A stretch of DNA of 8,811 nucleotides, taken from the NCBI GenBank assembly GCA_965369635.1, contig CBDURC010000128.1, positions 1 through 8,811 on the forward strand, in the 5' to 3' direction. This DNA is from UBA3071 sp965369635 (GTDB taxonomy: Bacteria > Chloroflexota > Anaerolineae > UBA3071). A program made the translations under genes and the position numbers. Below are positions 1-5,600 of this stretch, piece after piece. Every line of letters begins with the position of its first letter. Position 1 is the first letter of the stretch. The notes under the pieces are model-generated. The model was not told the origin of the DNA. It was given only the letters and a program-made list of their open reading frames with translations, and did not search any database.

Positions 1-302
1 CGAAGGTGGCGGCAGGGATGAGGGGCACGGGAGCGGAGAAGTTGTTGGGGCGAGGAGACTTCTTGCTGGTGAACAAGGGGCAGGTCGTGCGGTTTCAGGC
101 GGCGTGGGTGGAGGAGAGGGAGATCAGAGAATGGATATTGGATCCTGGCGGATGGAAGACGGACAATGGAAGGGAGAAGACGGAGGGTGGACGGCGGAAG
201 TCCATTCTCGGCTTTCCAACTCTCAACCTTCCGTTTCGGGCCTCTCTCCTTCAAGAAGGGGTCAAGAGGATAGCTGGTAGGTCAGAGATCAGTGGTCGGT
301 GA
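1..302 (+). CDS. FtsK/SpoIIIE-like DNA translocase, C-terminal fragment (5' end outside window)
   Basis: The open frame enters from the left edge (codons in phase from base 3) and stops at TGA 300-302. The first ~40 residues contain GTGAEKLLGRGDFLLV, then VVRFQAAWVEEREI. This matches the end of the FtsK/SpoIIIE motor domain, where AEKLLGRGDML is followed by a strand of R.QGAFV type and an acidic D/E-E-E/V segment. In that family the hexameric ATPase pumps double-stranded DNA, at the septum or during conjugation. Only the tail is visible, so the subfamily cannot be told. The GTG at 6 is an internal codon, not the start. From residue ~43 the protein is encoded by a 7-bp periodic array, giving a low-complexity charged tail (EWILDPG, GWKTDNG, REKTEGG) unlike a native gamma domain. 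Family assignment is good; the precise role is unknown. Confidence 0.75.
   Translation, partial: KVAAGMRGTGAEKLLGRGDFLLVNKGQVVRFQAAWVEEREIREWILDPGGWKTDNGREKTEGGRRKSILGFPTLNLPFRASLLQEGVKRIAGRSEISGR
129..198. repeat. Heptanucleotide array inside the translocase 3' end
   Basis: Ten consecutive 7-base units can be read with no slippage. Eight end in GGA (for example gaatgga, tattgga, caatgga, agacgga twice); the other two end in GGC and AGA. A weaker pyrimidine-rich continuation (tttccaa, ctctcaa, ccttccg) runs to about 240. The array is translated in phase as the C-terminal tail of the upstream translocase. It shares the 9-mer ggatattgg (133-141) with the coding array at 5055-5063. No target-site duplication or terminal repeat was seen. 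Confidence 0.75.
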
Positions 303-363
303 TCGGGTATCAGAGGGCGTGATACTGATATCCAATACCTGATATCTGATCACTAATACCTGA
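280..363. repeat. Heptanucleotide array, 12 units, mostly intergenic
   Basis: Twelve 7-base units in one unbroken phase make 84 bp, among them ggtcaga, gatcagt, ggtcggt, gatcggg, tatcaga, tatccaa, tacctga (twice) and tatctga. The first units overlap the stop of the translocase fragment. The rest fill the gap before the small membrane-protein gene, ending just upstream of its ribosome-binding site. The 11-mer tatccaatacc (329-339) recurs exactly at 5300-5310 inside the large membrane-protein gene, so intergenic and coding arrays are one family. Confidence 0.8.
299..353 (+). other. 15-bp stem-loop formed by the heptad array
   Basis: Bases 299-313 pair with 339-353 over 15 positions. Thirteen are Watson-Crick and two are G-U in RNA (305/347 and 307/345). 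The loop is 25 nt, with a competing small stem TATCA/TGATA (308-312 with 320-324). There is no U-tract, so it is not a standard intrinsic terminator. It lies between the translocase stop and the GAGGAGG of the next gene, so it could protect mRNA ends, uncouple the two genes, or be only a by-product of the repeat. Confidence 0.55.
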
Positions 364-379
364 CACGAGGAGGTGGGCG

Positions 380-775
380 ATGACGGTCAAGCGAGTATTG
401 GCAGCGGTGGGGTTGGTGTTCGTGGCGGTGTTGGCGGTGATCGTGGGTCAGCGGATGAGCACGGACGCCATGGCGGTGGTGATCGGGGTGATCTTCGGGG
501 TGGCGGCGAGCATACCGACGAGCTTGCTGGTCGTGGGGGTGACGCGGCGGGTGCAGGAGCGTGGGATGATGGAGGAGCGGCGGCGGTATCGAGAGCGTGC
601 GCAGCCGCCGGTGATCGTGGTCAGTCCGAGTGGGAGCAATGCAGCGCCGTGGTTCTCGCCGTTCCAGTCGCCGGCGTTGCCGCCGAGCCTGCACGGCGAG
701 CCGACCCGCCGCTTCCGGGTCGTTGGGGATCAGGATATGGTGCCAGGTGCAGAGCTGTGGCACAGTCAGTTCTGA
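380..775 (+). CDS. Small two-helix membrane protein, unknown function
   Basis: A 131-residue protein starts at ATG 380, preceded by a strong ribosome-binding site (GAGGAGG, 367-373) at 6 nt. It has two hydrophobic segments, residues ~5-23 and ~30-54, separated by a short GQRMSTDA turn. Next come an Arg/Glu-rich helix (~56-73) likely on the cytoplasmic face, then a Pro/Ser-rich tail (~77-105) ending in a polar segment with RRFRVVGDQDM. I do not recognise a named family. It follows the translocase fragment in the same direction after a 77-nt gap filled by a repeat array, so the two may share a transcript. G+C is high and codon use looks normal. The long minus-strand open frame over the same bases is Arg/His-rich and looks like a shadow. 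Confidence 0.7.
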   Translation: MTVKRVLAAVGLVFVAVLAVIVGQRMSTDAMAVVIGVIFGVAASIPTSLLVVGVTRRVQERGMMEERRRYRERAQPPVIVVSPSGSNAAPWFSPFQSPALPPSLHGEPTRRFRVVGDQDMVPGAELWHSQF

Positions 776-782
776 CACAACA

Positions 783-814
783 GCATGGATATCGCGTTAC
801 TGCGACATCCATGC
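783..814. terminator. Stem-loop between convergent genes, probable bidirectional terminator
   Basis: GCATGGAT (783-790) pairs perfectly with ATCCATGC (807-814). After one A/C mismatch the stem continues with TCGC (792-795) and GCGA (802-805), closing a 6-nt loop. It begins 7 bp after the stop of the rightward membrane-protein gene and ends 39 bp before the stop of the leftward regulator, the usual place for a shared terminator. Neither side has a clear T-run, so termination may depend on another factor or the hairpin may only stabilise 3' ends. Confidence 0.55.
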
Positions 815-853
815 CTACTGGGTCTGGAACTCAATCCCCTTCAACTGCTACGC

Positions 854-1528
854 TCACTCTCCGGCCGGTGCAGGCCTCACATCGAGCCGATAGCCGATAC
901 CCCGGATGGTGTACAGGTACACGCGGCGGTCCCTGTACGGCTCGATTTTCCTGCGCAGCGAGGAAACGTGGGTCCACAATGTCCCCAGGTCGTCAACGAA
1001 GTCGGTCCCCCAGATTTCCTTCATTAGAAACCCGTGCCTCAACACCTTGCCCGAATGATGCATGAACGTCGCCAGGAGTTGTACCTCTTTCGGGCACAGG
1101 CGGGTTGTGCCTTTCAGGCTGTGCACAACATGCGTTGCGAGATCGAGGCTGAGCGAGCCGACTGTGAGCACATGCTCGGGGTGCTCCTTCAAGAGCCTGG
1201 AGAGGGCGCTGCTGAATCTGCGGTAGCTTGCTGCCCGGCTCAGGGTTCTCTCGTGAGGTAGCTTGGGAGGGCACTGTTCATCATCTACCAGAAGCAAGAT
1301 GGGGATGCTGGGCCTGTGCTTCTTCAACGTTTGGCATAGCTTCTCGGCACCGGTGCGTGGCACGGTCATGTCCACCACCACGACTCGGGGAGGGTTGATT
1401 TCGATGAGTTCTAGCGCCGGCTTCCGGCTGCGGACCACCGTCACGTCGTAGCCTTTGGCTCTTACGCGGGACCATGTCCGCGCCAGCCTGGAATCGTTCT
1501 TGCCCACAAACAGGATTCGGCTAGCCAT
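854..1528 (-). CDS. OmpR/PhoB-type response regulator with degenerate receiver
   Basis: A 224-residue two-domain transcription regulator. Residues ~4-115 resemble a receiver: ILFVGKND, then VVVVDMTVP with the phosphorylatable-type Asp at D53. However, the Asp pair that holds Mg2+ (usual VDDE) is G9-K10, the Thr switch position reads V81 in ILLLVDD, and the KPF Lys appears as RRF. Normal phosphorylation is therefore doubtful. Residues ~120-216 form a well-kept winged-helix DNA-binding domain: LCPKEVQLLATF, RHGFLMKEIWG, WTHVSSLRRKIEP, TIRGIGYRL. I chose ATG 1528 over the GTG ten codons upstream because GGAG stands 8 nt before it and homology starts there. No histidine kinase is adjacent, so it is an orphan here. 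It is transcribed divergently from the glycan genes and may control them (inference). Confidence 0.85.
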   Translation of the reverse strand: MASRILFVGKNDSRLARTWSRVRAKGYDVTVVRSRKPALELIEINPPRVVVVDMTVPRTGAEKLCQTLKKHRPSIPILLLVDDEQCPPKLPHERTLSRAASYRRFSSALSRLLKEHPEHVLTVGSLSLDLATHVVHSLKGTTRLCPKEVQLLATFMHHSGKVLRHGFLMKEIWGTDFVDDLGTLWTHVSSLRRKIEPYRDRRVYLYTIRGIGYRLDVRPAPAGE

Positions 1529-1735
1529 TTCCTCATCTCCGCAGGAGCTTCTCTGCACCCCTCGAACCGCCGACGCAATTGCATGGACTGCCTAGCGAGG
1601 CTGTTTTGAGCCATTCATCTCCAGAAAGTCGATTCCGCTCTTTGCCCATGGTCCACAGCCAAGTATCGAGAAAACGCCTCGAAAGCCGGAAACGACCTCT
1701 TCGGCATCTCACTCAGGGCCCTAAACGGGGGAGAA
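1529..1735 (-). promoter_or_regulatory. Long 5' leader of the response regulator
   Basis: If the minus-strand promoter at 1736-1764 is used, transcription starts near 1729, leaving about 200 nt before the regulator ATG. I see short stems (TCGAG/CTCGA around 1660-1680, a GGGCCC palindrome, GCCT/AGGC near 1591-1602) but no recognisable riboswitch, tRNA or ncRNA fold. A 90-codon minus-strand open frame crosses the promoter, lacks a good ribosome-binding site and resembles nothing I know, so I do not call it a gene. Confidence 0.35.
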
Positions 1736-1764
1736 ATTATACTACGATCTTGCATTCTTGGCAA
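1736..1764 (-). promoter_or_regulatory. Sigma70-type promoter for the response regulator
   Basis: Read on the minus strand: -35 TTGCCA (1764-1759), a 17-bp spacer, and a perfect -10 TATAAT (1741-1736). Start of transcription is expected near 1729. It points toward the regulator gene and lies back to back with the rightward promoter at 1851-1879. Confidence 0.65.
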
Positions 1765-1780
1765 ACTGCAGGTAGCATCA

Positions 1781-1828
1781 CTTCGCTTCTCCCGGGCTGC
1801 GAAGCCTCCTCGGCTTCCATGGCTTCCA
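1781..1828. promoter_or_regulatory. Palindromes and direct repeat between divergent promoters, candidate operator
   Basis: Three overlapping elements lie between the two promoters. CTTCGC (1781-1786) is inverted as GCGAAG (1799-1804). GAAGCC (1801-1806) is inverted as GGCTTC (1812-1817) with a 5-nt loop. GGCTTCCA is repeated directly at 1812-1819 and 1821-1828. Relative to the expected rightward start (~1886) the direct repeat sits about 58-74 bp upstream, a common place for activator binding. OmpR-family regulators bind tandem direct repeats, so the neighbouring regulator is a plausible but unproven ligand. Confidence 0.35.
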
Positions 1829-1850
1829 CTGCGCATCCCCTGGATAGTGA

Positions 1851-1879
1851 TTGACCTTTGCCTGGAGTCGGTGTATAAT
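1851..1879 (+). promoter_or_regulatory. Sigma70-type promoter for the glycan operon, leaderless
   Basis: -35 TTGACC (1851-1856), 17-bp spacer, perfect -10 TATAAT (1874-1879). The expected transcription start, about 6-8 bp downstream (1885-1887), is only 2-4 bp before the ATG at 1889. No ribosome-binding site could fit in such a leader, which implies leaderless or near-leaderless translation. Confidence 0.75.
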
Positions 1880-1888
1880 TGGCCCATT

Positions 1889-2698
1889 ATGGAGTTGCAG
1901 GATTCACCTCAGTCAGCGCTTTCAACTGCGCCCAACGTGACTGTCGTTGTTCCCACATACAACGAGGCGGACAACATCCCCACCATGGTCGCAGAACTGC
2001 TGTCTCTCGATGTGGATAACCTGCACGTCCTGATCGTTGATGACGATTCGCCCGACGGCACAGGGGACATTGCAGAGCAACTGCGAGAGTGGCATCCCAA
2101 ACGCATCCAGGTACTTCATCGATCTGGAGAACGGGGGCTGGGAAGGGCCTATGTCGAGGGCTTCCAGCGCGCGTTGGCCGCGGGTGCTGACTACGTTGTG
2201 CAGATGGATGCTGACTTCTCTCACTCCCCTGCCTATGTGCCCGTTTTCCTATCCAAGATGGCTGATTGGGACGTGGCGGTTGGTTCGCGCTATGTGCCCG
2301 GCGGCCAGTTGGACGAACGCTGGAGCTGGTGGCGACGGTTGCTGAGTTGGTGGGCAAACGCTGCGTACGGTCGGATTATCCTCGGGCTGCAAGTGAGGGA
2401 CGTTACCGCCGGCTTCAAATGCTGGCGCCGAGAGGTCCTGGAGGCCATTGAGCTGAGCGATATCCACTCTGGCGGCTACGTTTTTCAGGTCGAAATGGCC
2501 TACGTTGCGGAGAAACTTGGCTTCCGCGTGCTGGAAGTGCCAATATACTTCGAGGATCGCCGCATCGGTCATTCGAAGATGTCGGTGCCGATTAAGCTGG
2601 AGGCCGCCTGGCGGGTGTGGGAGATCAAGTGGCGCTACCGACGGCTACGACGTCGTCCCCTTTCTGGTGCTGTGACAGGCAGGGAGGGCGGGCAGTGA
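1889..2698 (+). CDS. Polyprenol-phosphate mannosyltransferase-like GT2 enzyme (DPM1-type)
   Basis: A 269-residue GT2 glycosyltransferase with a GT-A fold. Enzymes of this type move a sugar, usually mannose from GDP-mannose, onto a polyprenyl phosphate at the inner membrane face, making a lipid donor for periplasmic glycosyltransferases. Visible motifs, in order: VVVPTYNEADNI (19-30), DDDSPDGTG (51-59), GLGRAYVEGF (83-92), the metal-binding D107-A-D109 in MDADFSHSP, GSRYVPGG (132-139), DVTAGFKCWRR (171-181), SGGYVFQVEM (194-203) and VPIYFEDRRIGHSKMS (217-232). These are DPM1 signatures; the donor could also be another GDP- or UDP-sugar. No C-terminal membrane domain (GtrA type) is present. I chose ATG 1889 because homology begins soon after and the -10 box would lie inside the longer frame from GTG 1847. 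It overlaps the next gene by 4 bp. Confidence 0.88.
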   Translation: MELQDSPQSALSTAPNVTVVVPTYNEADNIPTMVAELLSLDVDNLHVLIVDDDSPDGTGDIAEQLREWHPKRIQVLHRSGERGLGRAYVEGFQRALAAGADYVVQMDADFSHSPAYVPVFLSKMADWDVAVGSRYVPGGQLDERWSWWRRLLSWWANAAYGRIILGLQVRDVTAGFKCWRREVLEAIELSDIHSGGYVFQVEMAYVAEKLGFRVLEVPIYFEDRRIGHSKMSVPIKLEAAWRVWEIKWRYRRLRRRPLSGAVTGREGGQ

Positions 2699-5600
2699 TC
2701 CGCAAACACGGACGCGACGCGGCCATCGTCCTGGTGCTTATCATGCTTCCTCTCCTGTGGTTTGGGGCTGTCACGTTGGGCGGCAGGACCTTGCTCCCCG
2801 TTGACAACCTCTTCGCTTTCGAGCCGTGGGCCAGCTATGCTGCCGAGCAGGGGGTGAGCGTCCCGCACAACGAACTGCTAAGCGATCTCATCTTGGAGAA
2901 CTACGTCTGGAAGCGGCTGATCCGTGAGGCGATACAGGCCCGCGAGATCCCCCTGTGGAACCCCTACCTCTTCGCCGGTGTACCTTTTCTGGCGGCCGGA
3001 CAGCATTCTGCTCTCTATCCTTTCAACCTGATCTTCTACGTTCTGCCCTTGAGCCGCGCCTACGGCATCTTCACCTGGCTGCACATCGCGGTGGCAGGCG
3101 TTTGCACGTACATCTTCGCCCGCGTGCTGCAGATGCGTCGGCCGGCCGCTCTGCTGGCGAGTGTGGTCTACATGTTCAGCGGGTTCTTCATCGTCAGCGT
3201 GGTTTTCAGCATGATCATCGCTGCTGCCGCTTGGCTCCCCCTGCTGTTGGCCTGCATCGAGATCATCGTGCGCAAACAAGAGGCGAAGGGGAACGTTCGG
3301 TATTCGCCGGTACCGTACGTAGTGGCGGGGGCTCTGGTGCTAGGGGTGAACACGCTGGCCGGTCACGTTGAAGTCACCTACTACACCCTGCTGGTTGCTG
3401 GTTTCTACGCTGCCTGGCGGTTGGTGCAGTTGTGGCGACGGCTGGGCACGCCGCGGCCAGCGTTGCGACTAGCGGCCTGGCTGCTGGTCATGGTCGGAGT
3501 GGGTCTGGCGCTGGGCGCAGTGCAGCTCATGCCGCTCTACGAACTGGTGAGTGCCAGCTTTCGCCAGGGTTCGGTGGGCTACGGCGATGTCGTGGGCTGG
3601 GCTTGGCCTACGAGGCAGATCCTTACCTTCTTCGTCCCTGACATCTTCGGTAATCCCAGCCATCACACGTACTGGGACCTCTGGAGCCACGCCTGGCAAG
3701 CGCCAGCCAACGCCGCGGGAGAGTCAGTGCGGACCATCTTCTGGGGAGTGAAGAACTACGTCGAGGGAGGGAACTACGTTGGCATTCTGACGCTGCTTCT
3801 GGCGGTCATTGGCGTGCTGGGCCAGTTGCCATGGAGGCGAAAGGAAAAGGCGGAAAAGGGAGGAAACGAGGAACATGAAGACAAGCGGCAGCCGGTAGGG
3901 CTGTTTGCGGTGCTGGCCGTGCTGTCGCTCGCGTTTGCCTTTGGCACGCCGCTGTACGCGATACTGTTCTACGGACTGCCCGGGTACAAACAGCTCCATT
4001 CAGCGTTTCGGTGGGTTCTGCCGTATACGCTGAGCATGGCTGTGCTGGCGGGGTTTGGACTTGAGTTCCTGAGTTCCAGGTTCCAGGTTTCAGGTTTCAA
4101 GTCCAGTGGAAGACGCTCAACTCTCCTATCCCCTAACCACTATCCCCTAACCACTGTGCTAGGCCGGCTATCGTTGCTCGGTGGAGTAGGCGTGCTTGCC
4201 CTGCTCGCTATCAGCCTGTCTCTCCCCGCTCCCTTCATCGCTCTGGGACAGTTCATCGTGGATAGATCAGACCTGGCCCAGGCTGTCTTCGCCGACGGGC
4301 GCATGTTTTGGAGCTATCAAGCGCCGAATCTGCTGAAGTTCGGTGTCGTGACGACCCTTACGGGGGCCCTGCTGCTCTGGAGTGCAGGGTTTCACGCATC
4401 ACGCATAGGGCATCACATTTCGCGTTTCACGTTCCACGTTTCAGCTTTCAAGCGGTTCTCCCGGCGAGCACCGCTCTGGAGCCTCATTGCTATCGCTCTG
4501 GTGCTTTTGGATCTCTGGCTGTTTGGCCACGGCTTCAACCCCGCCGCCGATCCCCGGCTGCTGGAATTCACGCCGCCAGTGGTCGAGTTTCTGCGCCAGG
4601 ACGATGGTCTGTGGCGCTTCACCACCTTCATTGGCTCCGATGCCTCCGAGGCCTCCGATGAAAAGACCTTCAACGCCAACGTGGGCATGTTCTACGGCTT
4701 CCATGACGTGCGTGGTTACGATTCCATCATCCCCCGCCGATACGTTGAGTTCATGGAGCGCATTGAGGAGCAGGATGAACTGCTTTTCAACCGCATCGCC
4801 CCTCTATCGGAAGTCGCCTCGCTCGATTCTCCGCTCCTCGATCTCCTGGGCGTCAAGTACGTCCTAACCACGCAGCATGTGCCCAACTCCGGCTACACGC
4901 AAGTCTACGATCACGAGATACAGGTCTATCGCAACGAGGGTGCCTTCCCCAGGGCTTTCGTCATGCACTGTGAGGACGAGAAGGGAGTCAACGGCTGGCC
5001 GGAGGGCTTTGATCCGCGCACGATGCTGCTGCTGGACACTGGAGACCAGGGATTGGATATTGGTGATCAGGGATCAGCAGGCAAGGGGCAAGATGCAGGA
5101 GGCAGGATGCAATTGCTTGCTTCTTGTGCTATGCAGCCAGCGGCGGTGAGTTCGTATGGTCTCAACGAGGTCTTCGTGGAAGCGGAACTGAATCAACCTG
5201 GCTGGCTGGTGCTGGCCGATAGCTTCTCCCCCGGCTGGAAAGCCTACGTGACCACAGAGCCTCAGGCTACAGACAAGGAAACCGATGCCGGATACCCAAT
5301 ATCCAATACCCAATACCCAATATCCAACACCGAATACCAGATTCCAATCTACCGTGCCGACGGCAACTTTCGCGCCGTGCCTCTCGATCCCGGCAAGCAT
5401 CAGGTACACTTCAAATACATGCCTCGTTCCTTCCAAGTCGGATTGTACACCAGCTTCTTGTCTGGCGTGACGTTGTTCCTGCTCGCCGGCTGGTGGGCCT
5501 GGGGGCGCTTCTACCGCGAAGCGGAAGGGGAAGAGCACACCGTGCAGCGCGTGGTCAAGAACACGCTCATCCCCATGGGCATGTCCCTTCTGAACAAAGG

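Noticed and set aside
353..778. 141-codon minus-strand open frame rich in Arg and His
   Set aside because: It is antisense to the small membrane protein, which has a strong ribosome-binding site and clear helices; the composition is typical of a GC-rich shadow frame.
373..1065. 230-codon plus-strand open frame
   Set aside because: It overlaps the membrane protein in another frame and runs into the antisense of the response regulator; low-complexity Gly/Arg composition and no motif.
1559..1850. tRNA or riboswitch in the long divergent region
   Set aside because: No cloverleaf, T-loop GTTCRANNC or known riboswitch core was seen; only short stems are present.
1579..1854. 91-codon plus-strand open frame upstream of the glycosyltransferase
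   Set aside because: It overlaps the control elements and ends over the -35 box; no ribosome-binding site or recognisable sequence.
1615..1887. 90-codon minus-strand open frame in the divergent control region
   Set aside because: It spans both promoters, has no good ribosome-binding site and matches no family I know.
5283..5345. Possible CRISPR array or minisatellite
   Set aside because: Units are 7 bp and contiguous with no spacers, so it is not CRISPR; no cas genes are present.
3836..5345. Insertion sequence or transposon inside the YfhO gene
   Set aside because: The inserts are short, keep the frame, and show no terminal inverted repeats, target duplications or transposase.
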